Positions 25,178 to 32,967 of a stretch of 36,036 bases of DNA are shown piece by piece. The position numbers were made by a program, and so were the translations under genes. The number at the start of each line of letters is the position of its first letter. Position 1 is the stretch's first letter. The DNA is taken from positions 6,837-42,872 of the forward strand of contig NZ_KZ984615.1 of assembly GCF_003574465.1 (NCBI RefSeq). Reading direction: 5' to 3'. The notes beneath the pieces are model-generated. The model was not told the DNA's origin, ran no database searches, and saw only the letters and a list, made by a program, of their open reading frames with translations. The DNA comes from Methylobacterium crusticola (GTDB taxonomy: Bacteria; Pseudomonadota; Alphaproteobacteria; Rhizobiales; Beijerinckiaceae).

Positions 25178-25220
25178 CCGCCCGGACGGGCGGCTCTCGA
25201 GGCGCCGCCCGGACGGGCGG
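25178..25220. repeat. Duplicated hairpin-forming element upstream of the GntR gene
   Basis: A 20-base unit (25174-25193 and 25201-25220, identical, 27 bases apart) contains the near-palindrome CCGCCCG-GA-CGGGCGG at 25178-25193 and 25205-25220. The pair lies just after the small secreted gene and just before a sigma-54-like promoter. It may act as a double terminator or as paired activator sites. Confidence 0.6.
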
Positions 25221-25232
25221 CCGGGAGAGCGT

Positions 25233-25248
25233 TGGCACGGCGCCTGCA
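25233..25248 (+). promoter_or_regulatory. Candidate sigma-54 (RpoN) promoter for the GntR-dctA region
   Basis: TGGCACGGCGCCTGCA matches TGGCAYRNNNNTTGCW with correct spacing and one mismatch (C for the first T of TTGC). Transcription would start near 25259, next to the operator at 25261-25281. DctA transporters are classically driven by RpoN with DctD, which supports the call, although no dctB or dctD gene is in the window. Confidence 0.5.
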
Positions 25249-25260
25249 TGCCGGGAGACC

Positions 25261-25281
25261 TGCATACACGCCTTGTATGCA
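25261..25281. promoter_or_regulatory. Palindromic operator, probably for the adjacent GntR regulator
   Basis: Inverted repeat TGCATAC (25261-25267) and GTATGCA (25275-25281) with a 7-base spacer. FadR-subfamily regulators bind dyads of the GTAT-ATAC kind, and this one lies at the start of the regulator gene and over the predicted transcription start. Autorepression is the likely role. Confidence 0.55.
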
Positions 25282-25284
25282 AGC

Positions 25285-25983
25285 GTGACGAGCGAGCGGG
25301 CCGTGGAGCCGGCGACAGCCACCATCGACCGCGTCGTCGTGGACGCGATCCTCTCCGGGCGCCTCGGCCCGGGAGCGCGCCTGGGCGAGCAGGACCTCGC
25401 CAGGCTGTTCTCGGTCTCGCGCACGGTCGCCCGCGAGGCGCTGATCCGCCTGGAGGCGCGCGGCATCGTGCAGGTGAGCCCGCGCCGCGGCTGGTTCGTG
25501 ATCAAGCCCTCCTTCAAGGAGGCGCAGGAGGCCTTCCAGGCGCGCCGCGCCATCGAGGCGGGCATCCTCGCCACCGTCGACGCGGTCGGGCCCGAAATCG
25601 TCGGGGCCCTGCGGGACCACGTCGCGCGCGAGCGCGCCGCCATCGCGGCGGGGGATGCGGAGGCCCGCAGCTTCCTCCTCGGCGACTTCCACGTCTGCCT
25701 CGCGGAGGCGTTCGGCAACCGCATCCTGGCCGACATCCTGCGCGACCTCACCGCCCGCACGGTGCTGATCTCCGCGCTCTACCAGTCGGGCCACGACGCG
25801 ACCGCGTCCTGCGACGAGCACGCGGCGATCACGGACCTGCTCGCGGCGGGCGACCTCGCGCGGGCGGCCGACCTGATGGTCGCGCATATCGGCCACGTCG
25901 AGGCGGGCCTGACGCGGGCCAAGGACGACGACCCGCTGCTCAACCTGCGCCGCGCGCTCCGGCTCCCGGACGAGGGGGCCTGA
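25285..25983 (+). CDS. GntR-family (FadR/FCD) transcriptional regulator
   Basis: Regulator (232 aa) with a GntR winged helix (about residues 10-72; LGEQDLARLFSVSRTVAREAL is the recognition region) and an FCD ligand domain. Metal-type ligands are visible in DFHVCLAEAFGN and in the late MVAHIGHVE. FCD proteins usually sense carboxylates, which fits the DctA symporter that follows. The start is uncertain: GTG at 25285 follows the operator, while TTG at 25273 lies inside it; GGGAG at 25252 is somewhat far from both. It is 197 bases before dctA, on the same strand. Confidence 0.85.
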   Translation: MTSERAVEPATATIDRVVVDAILSGRLGPGARLGEQDLARLFSVSRTVAREALIRLEARGIVQVSPRRGWFVIKPSFKEAQEAFQARRAIEAGILATVDAVGPEIVGALRDHVARERAAIAAGDAEARSFLLGDFHVCLAEAFGNRILADILRDLTARTVLISALYQSGHDATASCDEHAAITDLLAAGDLARAADLMVAHIGHVEAGLTRAKDDDPLLNLRRALRLPDEGA

Positions 25984-26090
25984 CCGGGGACGCGAGAGGC
26001 CCCGGACCCGCCGCGAGAGCCCCTGCCGCCCGGCGAGGCACCGGGGCCGGGGAGACCGCCGGGGAATGCCGCCCAAGCCCGTCACCGCCT

Positions 26091-26173
26091 CGACCCCAGG
26101 AACAACCGCGTAGACCCCAAGAACAACCGCGTCGATCCCAACAAGAACCCCTCGACCCCAAGGACCAGGAGCG
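26091..26173 (+). repeat. Four degenerate 21-base repeats in the dctA leader
   Basis: Four units near CGACCCCAAGAACAACCGCGT (the third is 20 bases) run through the dctA upstream region up to its ribosome site. The stretch is A-richer than its surroundings. It could bind protein at two-turn spacing or be slippage debris. The rest of the 197-base gap holds no gene that I can support. Confidence 0.65.
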
Positions 26174-26180
26174 CGTGCCC

Positions 26181-27545
26181 ATGTCAGCCTCGATCGCAGC
26201 CCCGGCGGCGTCCGCCAAAGCCCCGACCCCGCTCTACCGATCGCTCTTCGCGCAGGTCGTCGCCGCGCTGATCCTCGGGGTCGCCGTCGGCATGGCCGCC
26301 CCCGACTTCGCGCAGGGCCTGAAGGTGCTGAGCGACGCCTTCCTCAAGCTGATCTCGATGATCGTCGCGCCGATCGTGTTCTGCGTCGTCGTGCACGGCA
26401 TCGCGGGCGCGGGCGACCTCAAGAAGGTCGGGCGCGTCGGCGTGAAGGCGCTCGTCTACTTCGAGGTGATGACGACCGTCGCCCTCGCGCTCGGGATCGT
26501 GCTGGCCTACCTCGCCGGGCCCGGGCACGGCATGCACATCGACACCGCGACGCTCGACGCCAAGGCGCTCGGCAGCTACGCCGACAACGCCCACAAGCTC
26601 CAGGGCGGCGGCCTCTCGGCCTTCCTCCTCAACATCATCCCGACGACCTCCTTCGACGCGCTCGCGCGCAACGACGTGCTGCAGGTGCTGTTCTTCGCGG
26701 TCCTGTTCGGGGTCGGCCTCGCCCTCGTCGGCGGCCCGGCGGGCGAGAAGGTCACCGGCCTGATCGAGGCGGTCTCGACCGTGCTGTTCAAGGTCATGGG
26801 GCTGATCGTGCGCGTCGCCCCCCTCGGCGTGCTCGGCGCGGTGGCCTACACGGTCGGCAAGTACGGGGTCGGCTCGCTCAAGCAGCTGCTCTCGCTCGTC
26901 ATCCTCTACTACATCTCGGTCGCCCTGTTCGTGTTCGTCATCCTCGGCGCGGTGATGCGCCTGGCCGGCGTCAGCATCGTCAAGTTCATCGCCTACCTTC
27001 GCGAGGAATTGACCATCGTGCTCGGCACCGCCTCGTCGGATGCCGTGCTGCCGCAGATCATGCGCAAGCTGGAGTACCTCGGGGTGAAGAAGTCGACGGT
27101 CGGCCTCGTGGTGCCCACCGGCTACTCCTTCAACCTCGACGCCTTCTCGATCTACCTGACGCTCGCCGTCGTGTTCATCGCCCAGGCGACGGGCACGCCC
27201 CTGTCGCTCGGGGACCTGCTCCTCGTGCTCGGGGTCTCGCTGGTGACCTCGAAGGGGGCGCACGGCGTGCCGGGCTCGGCCATCGTCATCCTGGCGGCGA
27301 CGCTGAACGCGGTGCCGTCGATCCCGGCGATCGGCCTCGTGCTGGTGCTCTCGGTCGACTGGTTCATCGGCATGGCCCGCGCCCTCGGCAACCTGATCGG
27401 CAACTGCGTGGCCACCGTGGTGGTGGCGGCCTGGGAGGGCGACCTCGACCGGGCACGCGCCCGGCAGGTCCTCGACAGCCCGGCGCCGGACATGACCCAG
27501 ATCGCCGCCGAGGCCGACGCGAGCCCGGTCCCGCAGCCGGCGTGA
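26181..27545 (+). CDS. dctA: C4-dicarboxylate:cation symporter DctA
   Basis: Inner-membrane symporter (454 aa) of the dicarboxylate/amino acid:cation family, importing succinate, fumarate or malate with protons or sodium. Diagnostic blocks are TASSDAVLPQIMRKLE (the serine-rich hairpin 1 tip), LVVPTGYSFNLDAFSIYLTLA (TM7, with the conserved Asn-x-Asp) and SKGAHGVPGSAIVILAATL (hairpin 2). The NLDGT form common in the family reads NLDAF here. About eight helices and two re-entrant loops are expected. AGGAG lies 9 bases before the ATG. Its upstream GntR gene and the sigma-54-like promoter suggest control by carboxylate supply. Confidence 0.9.
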   Translation: MSASIAAPAASAKAPTPLYRSLFAQVVAALILGVAVGMAAPDFAQGLKVLSDAFLKLISMIVAPIVFCVVVHGIAGAGDLKKVGRVGVKALVYFEVMTTVALALGIVLAYLAGPGHGMHIDTATLDAKALGSYADNAHKLQGGGLSAFLLNIIPTTSFDALARNDVLQVLFFAVLFGVGLALVGGPAGEKVTGLIEAVSTVLFKVMGLIVRVAPLGVLGAVAYTVGKYGVGSLKQLLSLVILYYISVALFVFVILGAVMRLAGVSIVKFIAYLREELTIVLGTASSDAVLPQIMRKLEYLGVKKSTVGLVVPTGYSFNLDAFSIYLTLAVVFIAQATGTPLSLGDLLLVLGVSLVTSKGAHGVPGSAIVILAATLNAVPSIPAIGLVLVLSVDWFIGMARALGNLIGNCVATVVVAAWEGDLDRARARQVLDSPAPDMTQIAAEADASPVPQPA

Positions 27546-27593
27546 GCGCGGCCGGGCCCGGCGGCCCGAGGCGCCCGCGGGGCCTCGCCGGAG

Positions 27594-27627
27594 CGCCCCG
27601 CGCGCCCGGCCCGGGACGCGCGGGGCG
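27594..27627. terminator. Bidirectional hairpin between dctA and the converging gene
   Basis: Perfect 11-base arms CGCCCCGCGCG (27594-27604) and CGCGCGGGGCG (27617-27627) with a 12-base loop. It lies between the converging ends of dctA and the ModA-like gene, so it can serve both. Confidence 0.6.
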
Positions 27628-27630
27628 GCG

Positions 27631-28371
27631 TCAGCCGGCGGGCTCCGGCCGGAGGCCCCACGCCGCCAGCACCCCGGCCCGGTCCGGATGGGTGAGGTGG
27701 GCGACGAGGGCCTCCGCCTCCCGGGCGCGGGGCCCCGGGAGCAGGGCGGCCGCGAACACGGCCCGGCTCTGGGCCTCCTCCGGCAGGGGCGCGACGGGCC
27801 CGATCCCGGGGACGAACAGGAGCTCGCTCACCTGCTGGACCGCGTAGGCCGCCTCCCCGGAGACCACGCGCTCGGCGGTGAAGCCCGACGGCACGATCAC
27901 CGCCTTGGCGTCGACCACGGCGCGCAGGGCGAGCCGGTCGAGGAGGGCGGCGAAGAACCGGCCGCTCGCCCCGCTGCGCGAGTAGGCGATGGAGGGCGCC
28001 GCGCGCAGGAAGCGGACGAGCGCCGGAAGGGAGCCGATCTCGGGCGCGGATCCGCCCGGGGCCGCCGCGATCCCGAGGGACGAGCGCACCAGCGGGCGGG
28101 GCGCGCCCCGCAGGAGGCCGCGGGCGTCGAGCTCCGCGGCGGCCTCCGCGGTGAGGAGCGCCAGGTCCGGCCGCTCGCCCGCGGCGATCCGCTCCATCAG
28201 GAGCGCCGTCGGGGCGAAGGCCACCGTCAGGACGAGGCCCGAGGCGGCCTCGAACGGGCCCCTCAGCGCCCCGACGACCCCCGCGAGCGCCAGCGTGGAG
28301 TGGACCGCGAGGCCGCCCGCGTCCCCCTCGCGGCGCCCGCGCTCCGCCGGCTCGTGCGCGCCGCCCGGCAC
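27631..28371 (-). CDS. ModA-like substrate-binding-domain protein without a signal peptide
   Basis: Protein of 246 aa resembling the type-2 periplasmic binding fold of molybdate-type proteins (SBP_bac_11): an opening LAVHSTLALAGVVGALRGPFE, then RPDLALLTAEAAAEL, RSSLGIAAAPG and GEAAYAVQQVSELLF are the usual landmarks. No signal peptide is seen; the first in-frame start is a GTG 2 bases after the dehydratase stop. Such cytoplasmic versions recur in alphaproteobacteria and may sense rather than import an oxyanion. No matching permease or ATPase is adjacent on this strand. Ligand is unknown; molybdate is only suggested by fold. Confidence 0.65.
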   Translation of the reverse strand: MPGGAHEPAERGRREGDAGGLAVHSTLALAGVVGALRGPFEAASGLVLTVAFAPTALLMERIAAGERPDLALLTAEAAAELDARGLLRGAPRPLVRSSLGIAAAPGGSAPEIGSLPALVRFLRAAPSIAYSRSGASGRFFAALLDRLALRAVVDAKAVIVPSGFTAERVVSGEAAYAVQQVSELLFVPGIGPVAPLPEEAQSRAVFAAALLPGPRAREAEALVAHLTHPDRAGVLAAWGLRPEPAG

Positions 28372-28373
28372 CG

Positions 28374-28751
28374 CTACCGGTCGTGCTTGACGTAGGCGAA
28401 GCGCGGGTCGGACGGGGTGCCCTCGAGGGCGCCGCCCTCGAGGCCGGGCTGCCAGCCCACCACCTCCTCGATCTTGCGCGCCAGCGCCAGGTCCTTCTCG
28501 GTCAGGCCCTTGGCCGAGTGGGTGGTGAGGCGCACCTCGACCCAGGCGTAGGAGGCCGTGAGGTCGGGGTGGTGCCAGGCGGCCTCGGCGAGGTGCCCGA
28601 CGGTGTTGATCACCATCAGGGTGCCCTTCCAGCCGTGGGTCTTGTAGGTGCGCTTGATCCAGCCGTCCTCGTAGTGCCAGGCGGGCAGATCGCGGGCGAT
28701 GCGGTCGGCGATCTGACTGGGGTCCAGCAGCGGGTCCTTGGGGGTCGTCAT
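28374..28751 (-). CDS. 4a-hydroxytetrahydrobiopterin (pterin carbinolamine) dehydratase
   Basis: Small enzyme (125 aa) that dehydrates 4a-carbinolamine pterin, formed by pterin-dependent hydroxylases, back towards the quinonoid dihydropterin. The family core is clear: AAWHHPDLTASYAWVEVRLTTH, then SAKGLTEKD, which contains the histidines of the active site. The ATG at 28751 is chosen because GGAG lies 9 bases upstream; earlier in-frame ATGs at 28766 and 28781 lack a site. It is followed 2 bases after its stop by the ModA-like gene. No phenylalanine hydroxylase is in the window; members of this family have also been linked to molybdopterin metabolism. Confidence 0.88.
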   Translation of the reverse strand: MTTPKDPLLDPSQIADRIARDLPAWHYEDGWIKRTYKTHGWKGTLMVINTVGHLAEAAWHHPDLTASYAWVEVRLTTHSAKGLTEKDLALARKIEEVVGWQPGLEGGALEGTPSDPRFAYVKHDR

Positions 28752-28937
28752 CGCGTCCGTCTCCATCTGACCATAGTACAAGTGACCGCCAGGGCAGGGG
28801 TGCCCGATGGTGAGGCCGCCGGAGGGTGCGGCGTCGCGGGCGGGGGCGCAAGCGGTGGACGCGGCGGCCCGGCCCGCCTAACTGAGACGGGACGGCACGC
28901 CGCGGGCCGATGCGGCGGGCTCCGGGCCGGCAGCACC

Positions 28938-28983
28938 GGCAACACCGGCGCGGGCGCGCCGGCAACACCGGCGCAGGCGCGCC
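28938..28983. repeat. Two tandem 23-base repeats upstream of the ABC importer
   Basis: Two adjacent 23-base units differing at one base (28938-28960 and 28961-28983) precede the binding-protein gene, with a partial copy to the left and a GGCA run to the right. The 256-base divergent gap (28752-29007) must also hold promoters for both genes; none is clear by eye. Confidence 0.8.
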
Positions 28984-29007
28984 GGCAGGCAGGCAGGGAG
29001 GTGCGCC

Positions 29008-30003
29008 ATGCTCTCACGGCGCGGGATGCTGGCGGCGGCCGGGCTCTGGCCGCTGTCTCTCGGCGCGGCCGGGGCGGGCGCGGCGGGCGAGGGCGCCGCC
29101 CTCCGGGTCGGGCTCCTGCCCTTCGGCACCGTCTCCTGGGAGGCGGCGGTGATCAAGGCGGGGGGACTCGACGCCGCGCAGGGCTTCTCCCTCGAGGGCG
29201 TGCGCCTCGCCGGAAGCGACGCCGCCCGCATCGCCTTCCAGGGCGAGCAGGTCGACACCATCGTGTCGGACCTGCTCTGGGCCGCCCGCCTGCGGGCCGA
29301 GGGGCGGCCCGTGAAGTTCCTGCCCTTCTCCTCGACCGAGGGCGCCCTGATGGTGGCCGGGGGCAGCGCCCTGACCCGGGTGGCCGACCTCGCGGGCAAG
29401 CGCATCGGGGTCGCGGGCGGCCCCCTCGACAAGAACTGGCTCCTCCTGCGGGCGCGGGCGCGCGACCGGGACGGGCTCGACCTGGAGCGCGAGGCGCGGC
29501 CCGCCTTCGGGGCCCCGCCGCTGCTGATGCAGAAGCTGGAGACGGGCGAGCTCGACGCCGCGCTCCTCTACTGGACGTTCTGCGCCCGCCTGGAGGCCAA
29601 GGGCTTCCGCCGCCTGATCGGGGCCGACGCGATCGCGGAGGCCTTCGGGGTCGCCGGCCCGATCGCGCTCCTCGGCTACGTCTTCGACGAGGACCTGCTG
29701 CGCCGCCGGCCCGGCGCCGTCGCGGCCTTCGCGCGGGCCTCCCGGAGCGCCAAGGACAGGCTCGCCGCGGAGGCCGCCGCCTGGGCGCCCGTGCGGCCGC
29801 TGATGGCGGCGGAGGACGAGGCGACGTTCGCGGTGCTCAAGCGGGAGTTCCTGGCCGGCATCCCGCGCCGCCCGGTCGCGGTCGAGCGCGCCGACGCCGA
29901 GCGCCTCTACGCGGTGCTGGCGCGGCTCGGCGGCGAGCGCCTCGTGGGCAGCGCCGCGGCGCTGCCGGCCGGGCTGTACTGGGACGGCGCGGCGAATGGC
30001 TGA
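29008..30003 (+). CDS. SsuA/NMT1-like ABC transporter substrate-binding protein
   Basis: Periplasmic binding protein (331 aa) of the nitrate/sulfonate/thiamine-precursor class. The N-terminus is a twin-arginine-type signal (SRRGML at 3-8, hydrophobic to about 25). The mature part shows the family layout: a first domain with KAGGLDAAQGFSLEGV, DLAGKRIGVAGGPLDKNW at the hinge, and GELDAALLYWTFCARLE near residue 178. GGGAGG lies 6 bases before the ATG. It leads a three-gene importer operon. Aliphatic sulfonates, taurine or a pyrimidine are typical ligands in this class; nothing here selects one, and no monooxygenase gene is adjacent. Confidence 0.85.
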   Translation: MLSRRGMLAAAGLWPLSLGAAGAGAAGEGAALRVGLLPFGTVSWEAAVIKAGGLDAAQGFSLEGVRLAGSDAARIAFQGEQVDTIVSDLLWAARLRAEGRPVKFLPFSSTEGALMVAGGSALTRVADLAGKRIGVAGGPLDKNWLLLRARARDRDGLDLEREARPAFGAPPLLMQKLETGELDAALLYWTFCARLEAKGFRRLIGADAIAEAFGVAGPIALLGYVFDEDLLRRRPGAVAAFARASRSAKDRLAAEAAAWAPVRPLMAAEDEATFAVLKREFLAGIPRRPVAVERADAERLYAVLARLGGERLVGSAAALPAGLYWDGAANG

Positions 30004-30111
30004 GGCGCCCCCGCCGCGCGGGCCCGTGCGGCGGGCGGGGCCCGCGCGGCGGGCGGGGCTCGTCCCGGTGGGCCTTGCCGGTCACCCTGCCGCCGCCCGC
30101 CCCCGCCCCGC

Positions 30112-30846
30112 ATGGCGGTAGCCGCCCGCCTCCTGTCCGGCCTCGCGCTGCTGGCGGCCTGGTGGCTGGCGAGCCGCTTCACCGACGTCCGCACCCTGCC
30201 GACGCCGGAGGCCGTGGCGGCGTTCATCCTGCGCGAGGCGCGCTCCGGCGACCTGCTCGCCAACGTGGGCATCACGCTCTGGCGCGTCGCCGCCTCGTTC
30301 TGCCTCGCCATGGCGACCGGGGCCGTGCTCGGCATCGTGCTCGGCCGCTCGCGGGCGGCCGACCGGGCGCTCGACACGCCGCTCCTCGTGCTCCTCAACA
30401 CCCCGGCCCTCGTGATCACGGTGCTGGCCTACATCTGGCTCGGCCTGACCGAGACCGCCGCGATCCTGGCGGTCGCCCTCAACAAGATGCCGAACGTCGC
30501 GGTGATCCTGCGGGAGGGCGCCCGGGGCCTCGACCCGGGCCTGGAGGAGATGGCGCGGGCCTTCCGGTACGACCGCCGCACCTGGATGCGCCACGTGCTG
30601 CTGCCGCAGCTCGAGCCCTTCGCGGTGGCGGCCGCCCGGTCGGGGCTGTCGCTCGCCTGGAAGATCGTGCTGGTGGTCGAGCTGCTCGGGCGCCCGAACG
30701 GCGTCGGCTACGCCATCTCGTACTACTTCCAGCTCTTCGACGTCGCGGCGCTCCTCGGCTACAGCCTCGTGTTCAGCGCCGTGATGCTGGCCGTGGACGC
30801 GCTCGTGCTCCAGCCCCTCGACGCCCATGTCCGCCGCTGGCGCTGA
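30112..30846 (+). CDS. SsuC-like ABC transporter permease
   Basis: Permease (244 aa) of the nitrate/sulfonate/bicarbonate type with about six helices. The EAA-type coupling loop is at about residues 145-165 (EMARAFRYDRRTWMRHVLLPQ), followed by the family stretch GLSLAWKIVLVVELLG. The ATG at 30112 has only a weak ribosome site, and 108 GC-rich bases separate it from the binding-protein gene. The 3' end overlaps the ATPase gene by 20 bases and contains an 18-base tandem duplication that repeats its stop codon in frame. Confidence 0.87.
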   Translation: MAVAARLLSGLALLAAWWLASRFTDVRTLPTPEAVAAFILREARSGDLLANVGITLWRVAASFCLAMATGAVLGIVLGRSRAADRALDTPLLVLLNTPALVITVLAYIWLGLTETAAILAVALNKMPNVAVILREGARGLDPGLEEMARAFRYDRRTWMRHVLLPQLEPFAVAAARSGLSLAWKIVLVVELLGRPNGVGYAISYYFQLFDVAALLGYSLVFSAVMLAVDALVLQPLDAHVRRWR

Positions 30847-31612
30847 GCCCGACGCTGGCGCTGAGCCCGGCGCCGCGGCCCGGGCCGCCGTCGCGCTGTC
30901 GGTCGCGATCCGGCGCAAGGCCTACGGCTCGGCCCGGGCCGCGACCGTCGAGGCGGTGCGCGACCTCAGCTTCACGGTCCGCTCCGGCGAGACCGTCTGC
31001 CTGATCGGCCCCTCTGGGGCGGGCAAGACCACGACCCTGCGCATCCTGCTCGGCCTCGACCGCGATTTCGAGGGCAGCGTCGTGCCCGATCCGGCCTCCC
31101 TGCGGGTCGGCATGGTGTTCCAGGAGCCGCGGCTCCTGCCCTGGCGCACCGTGGAGGAGAACGTGCGCCTGTCCCTGCCGCGGGCCGAGCGCCGCGCCGC
31201 CCTCGACGTCCTGTTCGAGGAGCTCGGCCTCGCGCCCTGGCGGCGGCACTACCCGGGGGCCCTGTCCCTCGGCATGGCCCGCCGGGTGGCGCTGGCGCGC
31301 GCGCTCGCGGTCGCGCCGACCCTGCTCGTGCTCGACGAGCCCTTCGTGTCCCTCGACGACGCCGCGGCGGCCTCGCTGCGGGCCCTGGTCTTCGGGGCGG
31401 CGCGGGCCCGGCGGGCGGCGGTGCTGATGGTGACCCACAACGTCCCGGAGGCGCTCGAGGTCGCCGACCGGCTGCTGCTGCTCTCCGGCCGGCCCGCCAC
31501 CCTGGTGGCCGAGGTGCCGCTGGCGACGCCGCGGGCCGCCCGCGACCGGGCCTGGAGCGAGGCCCTGCGCGGCGACCTCGCGGCCCGCTACCCGGCCACC
31601 GTCGCGGGTTAG
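30827..31612 (+). CDS. SsuB-like ABC transporter ATP-binding protein
   Basis: ATPase (261 aa) energising the preceding permease. Walker A is GPSGAGKT (about residues 62-69), the Q-loop reads MVFQEPRLLPWRTVEENV, the signature is LSLGMARRVALARAL, Walker B LLVLDEPFVSLD and the switch MVTHNV. The LS-x-GM signature and LLPW stretch are typical of the SsuB/TauB group. The ATG overlaps the permease gene by 20 bases. The first 20 residues include a duplicated AEPDA/AEPGA produced by the 18-base DNA repeat. Confidence 0.88.
   Translation: MSAAGAEPDAGAEPGAAARAAVALSVAIRRKAYGSARAATVEAVRDLSFTVRSGETVCLIGPSGAGKTTTLRILLGLDRDFEGSVVPDPASLRVGMVFQEPRLLPWRTVEENVRLSLPRAERRAALDVLFEELGLAPWRRHYPGALSLGMARRVALARALAVAPTLLVLDEPFVSLDDAAAASLRALVFGAARARRAAVLMVTHNVPEALEVADRLLLLSGRPATLVAEVPLATPRAARDRAWSEALRGDLAARYPATVAG
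30835..30870 (+). repeat. 18-base tandem duplication across a gene junction
   Basis: Units 30835-30852 and 30853-30870 differ at one base. They cover the permease stop (30844-30846) and the early ATPase codons. Because 18 is a multiple of three, both reading frames survive. Confidence 0.9.
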
Positions 31613-31740
31613 ACCGGCCCCCCGCGTCCCGGCCGGCGACGCCGCGCCGCGCCGGGGAGGGTTGCGCCCCGGCCGCTACCGTCCCGGTGGCGCGGCTGCT
31701 AGAGCCGGCCAAAAGCGAACGCATCGAGGAAACCCCGCCC

Positions 31741-32967
31741 GTGCCCCTCCCTCTGCCCGCCGACGGGCCGGATTCCGCCGCCGCGTGGCGGCGCCTCGTC
31801 GTCTCCGTCCTGCTCACCACCATCGGGGGCGTCGGCATGTGGTCGGTGGTCGTGGTGCTGCCGGCCGTGCAGGCGGAGTTCGGCGCCGCCCGCGGGGCCG
31901 CCGCGCTGCCCTACACCCTCACCATGGTGGGCTTCGCCTTCGGGGGCGTGCTGATGGGGCGGCTCGCCGACCGCTTCGGCATCGTGGCGCCCCTCGTGCT
32001 CGGCGGCCTCTGCCTCGTGCTCGGCTACGGCGCGACGGCCCTCGCCGGGAGCCTGTGGCAGTTCGCCCTCGCGCACGGGCTCCTGATCGGGATGCTCGGC
32101 AGCGCGGCGGCCTTCGGGCCCCTGATGGCCGACATCTCGCTCTGGTTCGAGCGCCGGCGCGGCATCGCGGTCTCGCTCTGCGCCTCCGGCAACTACCTCG
32201 CGGGTACGCTCTGGCCGCCGCTCGTGCAGCGCGCCATCGAGGCCTACGGCTGGCGCGCCACGCAGGCGGGCATCGGCCTGTTCTGCGTCGCCACCATGCT
32301 GCCGCTGGCGCTGCTGATGCGGCGGCGCCCGCCGCAGGCCGCCGGGGCTGCCGCCGCGGGCCGGCCGGGCGGCGCGGCCCTCGGCCTGTCGCCGGGCCTC
32401 CTGCAGGGCCTGCTCGTCCTCGCCGGGCTCGCCTGCTGCGTCGCCATGGCGATGCCCCAGGTCCACATCGTGGCCTATTGCGGCGACCTCGGCTACGGCG
32501 TGGCGCGGGGCGCCGAGATGCTGTCGCTGATGCTCGGCTTCGGCATCGTCAGCCGCGTGGCCTCGGGCTTCCTCGCCGACCGGATCGGCGGCCTCGCCAC
32601 GCTCCTCGCCGGCTCCGTGCTCCAGGGGGTGGCGCTGCTCCTCTACCTGATCTTCGACGGGCTGACCTCGCTCTACGTGATCTCGGCCCTGTTCGGCCTG
32701 TTCCAGGGCGGCATCGTGCCGGCCTACGCCATCATCGTGCGCGAGCTCTTCCCCGCGCACGAGGCCGGGGCACGGGTCGGGATCGTCATCATGGCGACCC
32801 TGTTCGGGATGGCGCTCGGCGGCTGGCTCTCGGGCGTGATCTTCGACCTCGCCGGCTCCTACTCCGCCGCCTTCGCCAACGGCCTGCTGTGGAACCTCCT
32901 CAACGTCTCGATCACCCTCTGGCTGGTCCAGCGCTTCGCCGCGCGCCGGAGCCTCGCGGCGGCCTGA
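31741..32967 (+). CDS. MFS transporter (oxalate/formate or monocarboxylate-like)
   Basis: Major facilitator (408 aa) with twelve predicted helices. The MFS loop motif GRLADRFGIVAPL lies between TM2 and TM3 (about residues 77-89), and a related SGFLADRIGGLATL lies in the second half near 276. The GTG at 31741 is chosen because GAGGA lies 10 bases upstream; an in-frame GTG at 31687 has none. The arrangement resembles OFA-type monocarboxylate or oxalate carriers, but the substrate is not fixed. It follows the ABC importer by 128 bases and is probably a separate unit. Confidence 0.85.
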   Translation: MPLPLPADGPDSAAAWRRLVVSVLLTTIGGVGMWSVVVVLPAVQAEFGAARGAAALPYTLTMVGFAFGGVLMGRLADRFGIVAPLVLGGLCLVLGYGATALAGSLWQFALAHGLLIGMLGSAAAFGPLMADISLWFERRRGIAVSLCASGNYLAGTLWPPLVQRAIEAYGWRATQAGIGLFCVATMLPLALLMRRRPPQAAGAAAAGRPGGAALGLSPGLLQGLLVLAGLACCVAMAMPQVHIVAYCGDLGYGVARGAEMLSLMLGFGIVSRVASGFLADRIGGLATLLAGSVLQGVALLLYLIFDGLTSLYVISALFGLFQGGIVPAYAIIVRELFPAHEAGARVGIVIMATLFGMALGGWLSGVIFDLAGSYSAAFANGLLWNLLNVSITLWLVQRFAARRSLAAA

